From positions 248,001 through 312,000 of the forward strand of contig NZ_VSFC01000052.1 in the NCBI RefSeq assembly GCF_008084905.1: a stretch of 64,000 nucleotides of DNA, given 5' to 3'. Below the pieces are notes generated by a model that was not told the DNA's origin, searched no databases, and saw nothing but the letters and a program-made list of their open reading frames with translations. Both the position numbers and the translations under genes were made by a program. Source of the stretch: Xanthomarina maritima (GTDB lineage Bacteria; Bacteroidota; Bacteroidia; Flavobacteriales; Flavobacteriaceae). Numbering within the stretch: the stretch's first letter is position 1; each line of letters begins with the position of its first letter. Shown piece after piece: positions 8,987 to 17,458 of this stretch.

Positions 8987-9712
8987 ATGTGTACTGTTAC
9001 TTTAATTCCTATAGGAAAAGCAGATTTTATCTTGACTTCAAATCGAGATGAAGCTCCAGATAGAAAGTCTTTAGATCCTGATTTTTATATTGAAAAAGGA
9101 GTAAATCTGTTATATCCAAAAGATGTTTTGGCTGGAGGGACTTGGATTGGCGTTAGTGAAAAAAAAAGAATGATATGTTTATTAAATGGAGGTTTTACTT
9201 TACATAAAAGATTAGCTGAATATAGATTAAGTCGTGGAATAATAGTGAAAGATTTATTAGTTGCTTCATCTTTTATAGATCAAATTGAAAAATACAATCT
9301 TGTTGATGTAGAGCCGTTTACAATTGTTTTGGTAGATTGGCTTGATGAATTAATATTTATTGAATTTGTTTGGGATGGTGTAGCAAAGCATGTTTCAAAA
9401 TTACCACTTAAGCCAAAAATCTGGTCATCTTCTTCATTATATACAGAAGAAATGAAGAATGTACGGTTAGATTGGTTTGAAGATTATAAAGCCAATAACG
9501 AATTGAATCCAGAGTCTATTTTGAATTTTCATAAATCAGCTGGAGAAGATAACGAAGATTATGGAGTGATTATGGATCGTGGTTTTGTAAAAACAACTAG
9601 TATTACTCAAGTAGAAAAGCATCAATCAGATATTGAAATGACCTTTTATAACCTTCAAAAAGACACATTTTCTAAATCCAATATCTCATTTTCTAAATCA
9701 ATAAATGACTAA
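8987..9712 (+). CDS. NRDE family protein (TANGO2-like)
   Basis: 241 residues beginning MCTVTLIPIGKADFILTSNRDEAPDR; the Cys2 start and the NRDE tetrad near residue 20 define the NRDE/TANGO2 family. The N-terminal cysteine suggests an Ntn-hydrolase-like fold with Cys2 as possible nucleophile after loss of Met1, an inference from the family. I chose this ATG because the family starts MC; the frame is open for 48 nt upstream with a non-homologous extension. The last 8 nt overlap the start of the DUF6695-like gene (ATGACTAA), so the two are translationally coupled. The biological role in bacteria is unclear. Confidence 0.85.
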   Translation: MCTVTLIPIGKADFILTSNRDEAPDRKSLDPDFYIEKGVNLLYPKDVLAGGTWIGVSEKKRMICLLNGGFTLHKRLAEYRLSRGIIVKDLLVASSFIDQIEKYNLVDVEPFTIVLVDWLDELIFIEFVWDGVAKHVSKLPLKPKIWSSSSLYTEEMKNVRLDWFEDYKANNELNPESILNFHKSAGEDNEDYGVIMDRGFVKTTSITQVEKHQSDIEMTFYNLQKDTFSKSNISFSKSIND

Positions 9713-10700
9713 CACTGGAATAATTTTAACGCTTGCATATCCTGAAACTATAGTGTCTCATGCAGAAGAGTGGTATTCGCCATATTTAAAATATTTTGGC
9801 ATAGGAAATAAGACAAGTGTTCGGGCTGGACATTCAGCATTAGTTTTAATTAATAAAGAAACTGGCATTTTAGAATATCATGATTTTGGACGTTATATTA
9901 CGCCAGAGCCAAGTGGTCGAGTTAGAGGTAAGGACACAGATTGCGAACTAGATTTTCCTTTAGTTGCTGCTATTGATAAAGGAGAGATTACAAATTTGAA
10001 TGAGATATTAATTTTTCTTGCAACCAATCCAAAATTAACTCATGGAGATGGTAATTTGTATGCATCAGTTTGCGATGAAGTAGACTATCTATCTGCACGA
10101 AACCATATTATAAAAATGCAAAACAAGCATTTTATTCGATATGCAGCATTTATTAATGATGCCTGTAATTGCGCTCGTTTTGTTACAGATAGTATAATTT
10201 CATCAGTAACTAACAAGCGTATAAAAAATAAATTGATACGTTCTAAATGGTTTACACCAAGTACTGTTGGAAATGTTATACTAACAGATACAAGAAATAG
10301 AATATATCAATTAGATGAACAGGGCAATTTTAAAAATGATTTTGTTTCAATTGGAAAAATAAACAGAGCTTGTTTTTTAGATAGGTTACATTCTTATGAG
10401 CCAAATGTTATAGGAACATTACATCCAAAGCCAGTTTCTAATTCACATGAAATAGCACAATGGTTATCTGGAATAGCTGCTGGTGCTTGGTTTGAATTAC
10501 ATCCAACTCAAGAAATTCATTTATTTGTTTTCAAGCGCATCTCTCCTAATGGTAATGTAGATATCCATGCCATTTTTGAAGTTGATGACATAAGTTTTGA
10601 ATATGAAAAAGGATTTGAATTTATACATTATTCAAACTGTAAATTTTTTCATGTAAAACAAGAAAAACAGATATATAAATTTAATAGAATTTTAGATTAG
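9705..10700 (+). CDS. DUF6695-like protein, possible permuted papain-fold enzyme
   Basis: 331 residues, overlapping the NRDE gene by 8 nt. The N-terminal half shows a histidine in RAGHSALVLIN (H43), a strand FGRYITPEPSGRVRGKDTDCEL, and further on INDACNCARFVTDSI (C154/C156). A histidine before the cysteine is the order found in circularly permuted NlpC/P60-like (papain-fold) hydrolases, so these may be catalytic; this is my inference from motif order only. The C-terminal half (GTLHPKPVSNSHEIAQWLSGIAAGAWFEL) is typical of the flavobacterial family I know as DUF6695. No signal peptide, so probably cytoplasmic. Coupling to an NRDE protein hints at a shared substrate. Confidence 0.7.
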   Translation: MTNTGIILTLAYPETIVSHAEEWYSPYLKYFGIGNKTSVRAGHSALVLINKETGILEYHDFGRYITPEPSGRVRGKDTDCELDFPLVAAIDKGEITNLNEILIFLATNPKLTHGDGNLYASVCDEVDYLSARNHIIKMQNKHFIRYAAFINDACNCARFVTDSIISSVTNKRIKNKLIRSKWFTPSTVGNVILTDTRNRIYQLDEQGNFKNDFVSIGKINRACFLDRLHSYEPNVIGTLHPKPVSNSHEIAQWLSGIAAGAWFELHPTQEIHLFVFKRISPNGNVDIHAIFEVDDISFEYEKGFEFIHYSNCKFFHVKQEKQIYKFNRILD

Positions 10701-10703
10701 TAA

Positions 10704-11090
10704 TTAATTAAGGGCAAATGGAGCACTTAATTTAAAAGTAGGGATAGCTACATTAAACTTTTTTGTAGTTGTGTAATTCTCCATGTTATAAAAACCATAC
10801 ATGGCACCAAAAGGGGACGTTAATAAACATCCAGACGAATAAGTGTGAGATTCGCCAGGTTTTAACAATGGCTTTTTACCTATAACGCCTTCACCAGCTA
10901 CTATTTCAATATTATTTAAGGAATCTAATATTGTCCATTCTCTAGTATGAAGCTGAACAGAATCTTTACTTTGGTTTTCTATGGTTATTTTATATCCAAA
11001 GGCATATTGCATTTTATAATTTTTGTAAAATGTGCCCTCGAATGAAGTTTCTACCGAAATTTTAATTCCTTTTGTTACTTGTTGTACCAT
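10704..11090 (-). CDS. apaG: ApaG (DUF525) protein
   Basis: 128 residues, one ApaG/DUF525 domain with an immunoglobulin-like beta fold. Recognisable: TKGIKISVETSFEG at the start, FGYKITIENQS near 31, the RREWTI-like HTREWTILDS near 43, EVVG-like EIVAGEGVIGKKPLLKPGESHTYSSGC near 57 and the MYGFYNME segment near 96. ApaG was linked to cobalt and magnesium efflux in enterobacteria and its fold occurs in F-box proteins; its molecular role is not settled. It lies ~95 bp downstream of the T9SS plug gene on the same strand. Confidence 0.9.
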   Translation of the reverse strand: MVQQVTKGIKISVETSFEGTFYKNYKMQYAFGYKITIENQSKDSVQLHTREWTILDSLNNIEIVAGEGVIGKKPLLKPGESHTYSSGCLLTSPFGAMYGFYNMENYTTTKKFNVAIPTFKLSAPFALN

Positions 11091-11185
11091 TTACACCTAG
11101 GTTACAGAATTTAGTAATATACCAAATTTATTAAATAAATATGTTATAATGTAATTTTTAAGACGATTGTCACGGAAATTAGGTT

Positions 11186-12436
11186 TTAATTAGCAATATT
11201 AATTGATTCTGCTTCACCTATTCCAATAAGTCTATCATATCTAGCTCCTAAATCTCTATAATATACTAATACTTTATAATTGTTACTTGTTTCGTGAAAA
11301 TTTCCACTTATAGCTCCTTCTTCAAGCTTATTATTTTTATCTAACAATACATATTTATAACTATAAAACCCTTGTTTTAACAATATTTGAGCTTCATAAA
11401 CGCCACGAGCATCGTTAAAATGCATTTTGTTAGCTTCGGTTAGTTCGTAATTATTGAAATTACCATACACATAGATCTCTTTATTTAAAATATTTTCTTC
11501 TGGAAGTAATGAAAAATGTATCCAAGCATAATCTGCTTCAATCCAAGGTCTTTCTGTATCTAAAGCAGTTATTACAAAATTACCATTAATGTCTGGATTA
11601 AATGTATATGGTCTATTTGCTCTTACAATATCAGTAAATAAAAAATTGTTATATATATCTTCTAGATCTATATATTCTATATCAACATTGGCACCACGAA
11701 TATCTTTGTTTTCAAAATTTAAATATTCATTTCCAGCCCAAAAACTTGTCTCACTTGTATACTTGTAAATTAATTCGTTGCCTAAAGTATATTGTGGTTT
11801 TAAATTTGAAATGGCTGTATTTAAGTTGTTGTTTTGAATGAATATGGTTTTAACAGTTTCTGTAGGATTGTTAAATTGTATGCTTGAAGAAGCAATTGTA
11901 AGATCTATTGTGTGTTTTTCGTCATAATATTTCACGTCTCTAGATCTTCTAACTATAACTCCAACGGTTGCTTGGTCTTCATAAACCATAAACTTTCTTG
12001 AAAACACTAATTCATCATAATCATTAAATATTTCAACCATATAATTACCAGATTTTTTTAATCCACGTGTTCTTTCGTTAGGTATGGTAAGATTATAATG
12101 AGAATATATTTGAAAAGTGTTAAAAGAATTTTCATAATGTCTAATCCTGTTATTATCGAAGCCTATCATATATTCTGCTTTACTTAGATTGGATGGTTTC
12201 CAGTCGAAATCGTAGTGTTCAATTTTATAATAAAAATCATCTTCATTTCCATTTAAAGCATCAAATTCTAAAACAATTCTATCTCCTAATTTTATAATAG
12301 GAAGTTGGCTTTCAGGAGTTTTTCCAGTAAAAATTATGGTTTTAATATAGTCTGGAGGAACAACTTCTTTGGCTTGACCAAAAATTATAAGTGGGAAAAT
12401 TATAAAAAAAAGTAAAAGTTTAAGTCTTTGTTTCAT
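11186..12436 (-). CDS. Type IX secretion system plug protein (formerly DUF5103)
   Basis: About 416 residues starting with a signal peptide (MKQRLKLLLFFIIFPLIIFGQ); another in-frame ATG 12 nt upstream is possible. The mature protein matches the DUF5103 family: VVPPDYIKTIIFTG, then an Ig-like first domain with FDWKPSNLSKAEYMIGFDNNRIRHYENSFNT, a middle beta domain (VGVIVRRSRDVKYYDEKHTI), and a C-terminal part with YVYGNFNNYELTEANKM. Structural work on the SprA translocon identified this family as the plug that closes the T9SS channel on the periplasmic side. It fits with the T9SS cargo encoded 5 kb away. I recall the family assignment from memory rather than from a search. Confidence 0.78.
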   Translation of the reverse strand: MKQRLKLLLFFIIFPLIIFGQAKEVVPPDYIKTIIFTGKTPESQLPIIKLGDRIVLEFDALNGNEDDFYYKIEHYDFDWKPSNLSKAEYMIGFDNNRIRHYENSFNTFQIYSHYNLTIPNERTRGLKKSGNYMVEIFNDYDELVFSRKFMVYEDQATVGVIVRRSRDVKYYDEKHTIDLTIASSSIQFNNPTETVKTIFIQNNNLNTAISNLKPQYTLGNELIYKYTSETSFWAGNEYLNFENKDIRGANVDIEYIDLEDIYNNFLFTDIVRANRPYTFNPDINGNFVITALDTERPWIEADYAWIHFSLLPEENILNKEIYVYGNFNNYELTEANKMHFNDARGVYEAQILLKQGFYSYKYVLLDKNNKLEEGAISGNFHETSNNYKVLVYYRDLGARYDRLIGIGEAESINIAN

Positions 12437-12557
12437 GTTGTATTTCATTGTTTGTGTAAAGATAAACAAATTTTACGCCTAATTAATTTCAGTAATTTAG
12501 AATAAATATAAATAACAAACTTCATTAAAGTCTAGTATATTTTCATATAGAATTTAG

Positions 12558-12565
12558 TAAATTTG
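12558..12565 (+). promoter_or_regulatory. Bacteroidota -7 box TAAATTTG for the nqr operon
   Basis: Matches TAnnTTTG and would place the start near 12571, giving a leader of about 60 nt before nqrA that includes the inverted repeat at 12570-12592. No clear TTG at -33. Confidence 0.5.
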
Positions 12566-12569
12566 CACG

Positions 12570-12592
12570 GATTTTTAAGTCGATTAAAAATC
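12570..12592 (+). repeat. Perfect 9-bp inverted repeat in the nqrA leader
   Basis: GATTTTTAA and TTAAAAATC flank a 5-nt loop. It sits right at the predicted transcript start, 37 nt before the nqrA ATG, with no T run after it, so it is not a terminator. It could protect the 5' end or be an operator half-pair. Confidence 0.4.
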
Positions 12593-12629
12593 TTAATCAC
12601 ATTTACTATTAACAAATAGATTTAAAAAT

Positions 12630-13985
12630 ATGTCAAACGACATTAAGATTAAAAAAGGTCTGGACATTAAACTTATAGGTGAAGCTGAAAAAGCTACAGA
12701 AAATGCTATTATAAGTAATTTTTGCACATTAAGGCCTGAAGATTTCCATGGAGTGATTCCAAAATTATTAGTTAAAGTTGGTGCTAAAGTAAAAGCAGGA
12801 GAACCTGTTTTTTATGATAAGTCTAATGAAGCTATAAAATTTGTTTCCCCTGTTTCTGGTGAAATTCTTGAAATTTTACGTGGAGAGAAAAGAAAAATAT
12901 TAGCTGTAAAACTACAAGCTGATAAAGAGCAAACGTATCAAGACAATGGAAAGTTTGATGTAAACTCTTCTAATGCAGATAAAATTAAAGCTCATTTATT
13001 AGCCTCTGGATGTTGGCCATTTGTAAAACAACGTCCTTACGATGTTATTGCAAATCCTAATAAATCCCCAAAAGCAATTTTTATTTCTGGCTATGCTAGT
13101 GCACCATTAGCAGCAGATTTAGATTATACACTTAAAGGTAAAGAAGCAGAGCTTCAAGCTGCAATAAATGCTTTAGGTAAATTAACCGATGGTCAAGTGC
13201 ATGTGTCTGTCTCTAAAAATGGAAATTCTCCGTTTTCAGGATTATCTGGACTTACTTTACATACTGTTTCTGGACCACATCCTTCAGGGAATGTAGGAAC
13301 ATTAATAAATAAAATAGATCCAGTAAATAAAGGAGAAGTAGTTTGGACAGTTAATGCCCAAGATCTTGTTATTATTGGAGACTTACTGTTAACTGGAAAA
13401 TTCAATGCAGAACGTATTGTTGCTTTAGCTGGATCATCAATAAAAAAACCAAGATATTTTAAAACTAAAATTGGTAGCGAAATTGCAACCATGGTTTATG
13501 ATAATGGTGTGGAAAAAGACGGAAACAATAGAATTATATCTGGAAACGTATTAACTGGTAAACAAGTTAAACCTGATGGTTGTTTAGATTATTATAGTAA
13601 TGTAATTACTGTAATTCCGGAAGGAGATGATTACGAATTGTTTGGTTGGAACAAACCTATTTTTAATAAAATATCTTTATCAAGAGCTCTAACTTTTTCA
13701 TGGTTAACACCTAATAAAAAATTCGATTTAAACACCAATACAAATGGTGAGCATAGAGCGTTTGTTTTAACTGGTAATTACGAAGAGGTATTTCCATTAG
13801 ATATTTTTCCTTTACAAATATTAAAAGCTTGTATGTATAACGATTTAGATGAAATGGAAGCATTAGGTATGTACGAAGTGGCACCTGAAGATTTTGCACT
13901 TACAGAATTTGTTTGTGTTTCTAAACAACCACATCAAGAGATTATTAGAAAAGGATTAGACGTAATGATTAAAGAAATTGGATAA
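12630..13985 (+). CDS. nqrA: Na+-translocating NADH:quinone reductase subunit A
   Basis: 451 residues, full length for NqrA, the large cytoplasmic-side subunit without cofactors that supports quinone binding. Start MSNDIKIKKGLDIKLIGEAEK matches the family; further marks are HGVIPKLLVKVGAKVKAGEPVFYDK near 40, the barrel-sandwich (biotinyl-like) domain, SGPHPSGNVGTLINKIDPV near 215 and the C-terminal DIFPLQILKACMYNDLDEMEALGMYEVAPEDFALTEFVCVSK. First gene of a six-gene plus-strand operon, 45 nt before nqrB. The operon couples electron flow from NADH to quinone with Na+ export. Confidence 0.96.
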   Translation: MSNDIKIKKGLDIKLIGEAEKATENAIISNFCTLRPEDFHGVIPKLLVKVGAKVKAGEPVFYDKSNEAIKFVSPVSGEILEILRGEKRKILAVKLQADKEQTYQDNGKFDVNSSNADKIKAHLLASGCWPFVKQRPYDVIANPNKSPKAIFISGYASAPLAADLDYTLKGKEAELQAAINALGKLTDGQVHVSVSKNGNSPFSGLSGLTLHTVSGPHPSGNVGTLINKIDPVNKGEVVWTVNAQDLVIIGDLLLTGKFNAERIVALAGSSIKKPRYFKTKIGSEIATMVYDNGVEKDGNNRIISGNVLTGKQVKPDGCLDYYSNVITVIPEGDDYELFGWNKPIFNKISLSRALTFSWLTPNKKFDLNTNTNGEHRAFVLTGNYEEVFPLDIFPLQILKACMYNDLDEMEALGMYEVAPEDFALTEFVCVSKQPHQEIIRKGLDVMIKEIG

Positions 13986-14030
13986 TTATTCATTTTGTAA
14001 AACAAAGTGAAAAATATTAAAAAAAGAACC

Positions 14031-15230
14031 ATGGGTTTAAAAAGCACATTACATAATTTAAAAGAAAAGTATAAAGGAACCAAAATGGCTCCAGCGTTTA
14101 ACGCCATACATACTTTTTTATATTTACCAAATGAGACCACACATAATGGAACTCATATTAAAGTAGCAGACGACTTAAAACGTACTATGAACATAGTTAT
14201 AATGGCTATGATTCCATGTTTGATTTTTGGAATGTTTAATGCTGGTTATCAGCATTTCGCTGCTTTGGGAACTCCAGTAGAATTTTTATCATGGGATGCC
14301 TTTTATATTGGGTTAATAAAAGTATTACCTCTTGTAATTGTATCTTATGGTGTTGGTTTAGCAATTGAATTTTTATTCGCTGTTATTAAAAAACACGAAG
14401 TAGAAGAAGGATATCTTGTAACAGGAATGTTAGTTCCTTTAATTGTTCCTATTGATACACCACTTTGGATGCTTGCTGTAGCTGTTGCCTTTGGCGTAGT
14501 GATTGGAAAAGAAGTTTTTGGTGGAACAGGAATGAACATCTTAAATCCAGCTTTAACTATTCGTGCTTTTTTATTCTTTGCTTATCCAACTTGGATGTCT
14601 GGAGATAAAGTATGGGTTCATGGAGCAGTTGAAAGAGATCAAATGATTGCAGCTGGCGAAAAATTAGATGCTATTTCTGGTGAAACAATTTTAGGATCTT
14701 TAGCCCAAGGAAAAGAAGCAGGATACGAATTAATGGATATGTTCTACGGTTTTATTCCTGGCTCTGTTGGTGAGACTTCTACTTTATTAATTTTATTAGG
14801 AGGATTGTTCTTGATTTTTACTAAAATAGGAAGTTGGAGAATCATGTTATCATCTGTTATAGGAGCTTTAACAATGGGCTTAATATTTAACGGATTAGTT
14901 AATGCAGACATTATATCTGAAGGAAGTAAATTTTATGGCTTGATGAGTACCACATATTGGCATCACTTATTAATTGGTGGTTTTGCCTTTGGTACTGTAT
15001 TTATGGCCACAGATCCAGTAACAGCTTCTCAGACAAATAAAGGAAAATGGATTTATGGTTTCTTAATAGGATTTTTATCAATTATGATTCGTGTATTCAA
15101 TCCAGCTTATCCAGAAGGCGTTATGTTAGCTATTTTATTAATGAACGTATTTGCACCAACAATAGATCATTATGTGGTTCAAGGTAATGTAAAGAAAAGA
15201 ATGAAACGTTTTAAAGTTAAAAATGCATAA
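14031..15230 (+). CDS. nqrB: Na+-translocating NADH:quinone reductase subunit B (flavinylated membrane subunit)
   Basis: About 399 residues from the ATG reading MGLKSTLHNLKEKYKGTK; an earlier GTG in frame at 14007 has no family support. NqrB is the central membrane subunit with a Na+ path, riboflavin and a covalently bound FMN. Around nine to ten hydrophobic helices are visible. The expected FMN attachment site is T219 in DAISGETILG, in the place of the canonical SGAT motif, with Glu in place of Ala. The GGTGMNILNPALTIRAFLFF segment near 164 is highly conserved in the family. ApbE, which would attach FMN, is encoded at 27275. Confidence 0.95.
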   Translation: MGLKSTLHNLKEKYKGTKMAPAFNAIHTFLYLPNETTHNGTHIKVADDLKRTMNIVIMAMIPCLIFGMFNAGYQHFAALGTPVEFLSWDAFYIGLIKVLPLVIVSYGVGLAIEFLFAVIKKHEVEEGYLVTGMLVPLIVPIDTPLWMLAVAVAFGVVIGKEVFGGTGMNILNPALTIRAFLFFAYPTWMSGDKVWVHGAVERDQMIAAGEKLDAISGETILGSLAQGKEAGYELMDMFYGFIPGSVGETSTLLILLGGLFLIFTKIGSWRIMLSSVIGALTMGLIFNGLVNADIISEGSKFYGLMSTTYWHHLLIGGFAFGTVFMATDPVTASQTNKGKWIYGFLIGFLSIMIRVFNPAYPEGVMLAILLMNVFAPTIDHYVVQGNVKKRMKRFKVKNA

Positions 15231-15232
15231 TA

Positions 15233-15979
15233 ATGGGAAAAAGAACAGATAAAAATTCATATACCATCATTTTTGCCATAGGAATGGTATTAGTAGTTGG
15301 ATCGTTATTAGCTTATGCTTCATCTTCTTTAAAAGGTAGAATAGATACTAATAAAGAGTTAGAAAAACAACAGAATATTTTATATGCTATGGGAGTTAAT
15401 GAAAACGACGATAGTAATGCTGTTTTTGTTTCTACTGAAGATGCTCCAAAATTATTTTCAGAATACATTAAAAAACAAATTGTTATTCAAGGAGATGATA
15501 TTTCTGAAGATAATAATGCTTATTTAATTGATGTTAAAAAACAACAAACTTTAGCAAAAGCAGGAGAAAAAAGAAAATTACCACTATTTATTGGAGAAAA
15601 AGAAGGGCAAACTTATTATATAGCTCCCATTAGAGGTAAAGGACTTTGGGATGCTATTTGGGCTTATATAGCCATGGATGATAATATGGTTATTCAAGGA
15701 GCTTTCTTTGATCATAAAGGCGAAACTGCAGGTCTAGGAGCAAACATTAATAAGCGATTCTTTATGGACGATTTTATAGGTGAAGAATTAATGTCTAACG
15801 GAAAATTTGTTGGTGTTAATGTAGCCAAAGGAAATGCAGATCCATTAAATATAGATAAAACAGATAATGAGGTAGATGCCATTGCTGGCGCAACAATTAC
15901 TGGCGATGGTGTTTCAGCTATGCTAAAAAGCGAGTTAAAACTTTATGTGCCTTATTTTGAAAACTTAAAAAACAATTAA
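15233..15979 (+). CDS. nqrC: Na+-translocating NADH:quinone reductase subunit C (flavinylated)
   Basis: 248 residues: one N-terminal membrane helix (TIIFAIGMVLVVGSLLAYA, 11-29) then a periplasmic FMN-binding domain. The covalent FMN site is expected at T221 in DAIAGATITGDGV, matching the D-x-x-[S/T/A]-G-A-T-x-T motif read by ApbE. GKGLWDAIWAYIAM near 135 and HKGETAGLGANIN near 161 are family-conserved. It starts 2 nt after the nqrB stop and ends 3 nt before nqrD, so translation is probably coupled. It passes electrons between NqrB/NqrD-E and the FMN chain. Confidence 0.95.
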   Translation: MGKRTDKNSYTIIFAIGMVLVVGSLLAYASSSLKGRIDTNKELEKQQNILYAMGVNENDDSNAVFVSTEDAPKLFSEYIKKQIVIQGDDISEDNNAYLIDVKKQQTLAKAGEKRKLPLFIGEKEGQTYYIAPIRGKGLWDAIWAYIAMDDNMVIQGAFFDHKGETAGLGANINKRFFMDDFIGEELMSNGKFVGVNVAKGNADPLNIDKTDNEVDAIAGATITGDGVSAMLKSELKLYVPYFENLKNN

Positions 15980-15982
15980 TTT

Positions 15983-16627
15983 ATGGGACTTTTATCAAAA
16001 AAAGATGCCAATTTAATATTAGATCCTTTAGCAGATAACAACCCAATTACTATCCAAGTACTTGGTATTTGTTCTGCATTAGCTATTACTGCTGAACTTA
16101 AGGCTTCTTTAGTAATGGCCATCTCGGTAATATTTGTACTTGGATTAGGGAACGTAGTTATTTCTTTAATGAGAAATATTATTCCTTCAAAAATTAGAAT
16201 TATTGTACAACTAATTGTAGTAGCAACTCTAGTTATTATAGTAGATTTAGTTCTTAAAGCATTTGCATACGAATTAAGTAAAACTCTATCTGTTTTTGTT
16301 GGATTAATTATTACAAACTGTATCATTATGGGACGTTTTGAAGCTTTCGCTTTAGGAAATGGCCCTTGGAAATCTTTCCTTGATGGTATTGGAAATGCAT
16401 TAGGATATGGTGTTATTTTAATTATCGTAGGATTCTTTAGAGAGTTGCTAGGTTCAGGAACACTGTTTGGAATTCCAGTATTAGGAGATCCAATTGCAAA
16501 AACAGGACTATATTCAATAGGTTATGAAAATAATGGTTTTATGATTATGCCTCCAATGGCTTTAATAGTTGTAGGAATTATTATTTGGGTTCAACGTAGT
16601 AGAAATAAAGCATTAATAGAAGACTAA
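15983..16627 (+). CDS. nqrD: Na+-translocating NADH:quinone reductase subunit D
   Basis: 214 residues, six hydrophobic helices, cytoplasmic start GLLSKKDANLILDPLADNNPIT. NqrD and NqrE are paralogous inner-membrane subunits that together hold an iron centre with four cysteines at the inverted-repeat interface; here the family cysteine is in VLGICSALA (near 29) and in LIITNCIIMGR (near 113). It also carries FALGNGPWKSFLDGIGNALGYG, a strongly conserved loop. Related to RnfE of the Rnf complex. It is followed by an unusual 77-bp spacer before nqrE, whereas the other nqr junctions from nqrB onward are 1-3 bp. Confidence 0.95.
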   Translation: MGLLSKKDANLILDPLADNNPITIQVLGICSALAITAELKASLVMAISVIFVLGLGNVVISLMRNIIPSKIRIIVQLIVVATLVIIVDLVLKAFAYELSKTLSVFVGLIITNCIIMGRFEAFALGNGPWKSFLDGIGNALGYGVILIIVGFFRELLGSGTLFGIPVLGDPIAKTGLYSIGYENNGFMIMPPMALIVVGIIIWVQRSRNKALIED

Positions 16628-16704
16628 AAGGTAGTAGTGAGATATTAGATGTGAGAATTGAGATTTCACAATTCTAATTACTCAAAACTCAATACTAAAA
16701 ACAT
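16628..16704. repeat. Purine/pyrimidine-skewed insert between nqrD and nqrE
   Basis: The only sizeable gap from nqrB onward. The left half repeats GAGA/GTGAGA-type words (gtgagatatt, gtgagaattgaga), the right half is their rough complement (acaattct, actcaaaactcaatact), with GAATTG/CAATTC flanking an 8-nt loop. It therefore can fold into an imperfect hairpin. It resembles short, variable intergenic hairpin elements seen in flavobacterial genomes, though I cannot test copy number here. Confidence 0.4.
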
Positions 16705-17457
16705 ATGGAACATATAGAATTATTTTTCAAATCAATATTTATAGATAACATGGTATTTTCAGTATTCCTGGGAATGTGTTCTTACCTTGCTGTATCTAAA
16801 AAAGTAGCAACAGCTGTTGGTTTAGGTGCTGCTGTTATTTTTGTATTAGCAATAACAGTGCCTTTAAACTGGTTACTGGATCAATACTTATTACAACCAG
16901 GAGCTCTAGTGTGGTTAGGAACTGAATATGCTGATTACGATTTAAGTTTCCTTTCATTTATCATGTTTATTGCTACCATTGCAACTATGGTACAACTAGT
17001 AGAAATAATTGTAGAGAAATTTTCTCCATCATTATATAATTCACTTGGTATTTTCTTGCCATTAATTGCTGTAAACTGTGCTATTTTAGGTGGTTCGTTA
17101 TTTATGCAATCAAGAGAAATAGCAACATTAGGATTGGCAACAACTTATGGAATAGGTTCAGGAATTGGATGGTTTTTAGCTATTCTTGCTATTGCTGCTA
17201 TTCGTGAAAAAATTAGATATTCGAATGTGCCTGCTCCATTAAGAGGATTAGGAATCACATTTATAATTACAGGTTTAATGGCAATTGGTTTTATGAGTTT
17301 TGGAGGTATGTTAACTGGAGGAGATGAAGAAGTTGTTGTTGAAGTAGAAACAGCAGAAGTAAAACCTGTAATAGAACAAGAAGAAATTAAAACAGAAGCT
17401 GAGGTTGCTGAAGGTAGCCAAAGCATCGCTGATAACACAATAAAAGTAATTGAATAG
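16705..17457 (+). CDS. nqrE: Na+-translocating NADH:quinone reductase subunit E, with acidic C-terminal tail
   Basis: 250 residues. Residues 1-203 are a standard Nqr[34 protein letters not shown] at the start with the iron-centre cysteine near 26, six helices, and [16 protein letters not shown] near 120 with the second cysteine. Beyond residue ~204 there is a 45-residue extension rich in Glu and Val ([18 protein letters not shown]...), absent from well-studied NqrE proteins of about 198 residues. The tail has no predicted membrane segment and probably lies in the cytoplasm or periplasm as a flexible acidic arm. The stop is 1 nt before the nqrF start. Confidence 0.94.
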   Translation: MEHIELFFKSIFIDNMVFSVFLGMCSYLAVSKKVATAVGLGAAVIFVLAITVPLNWLLDQYLLQPGALVWLGTEYADYDLSFLSFIMFIATIATMVQLVEIIVEKFSPSLYNSLGIFLPLIAVNCAILGGSLFMQSREIATLGLATTYGIGSGIGWFLAILAIAAIREKIRYSNVPAPLRGLGITFIITGLMAIGFMSFGGMLTGGDEEVVVEVETAEVKPVIEQEEIKTEAEVAEGSQSIADNTIKVIE

Positions 17458-17458
17458 C

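Noticed and set aside
13193-13899. Minus-strand frames of 99 and 62 aa opposite nqrA
   Set aside because: Antisense to a conserved gene; no independent coding signs.
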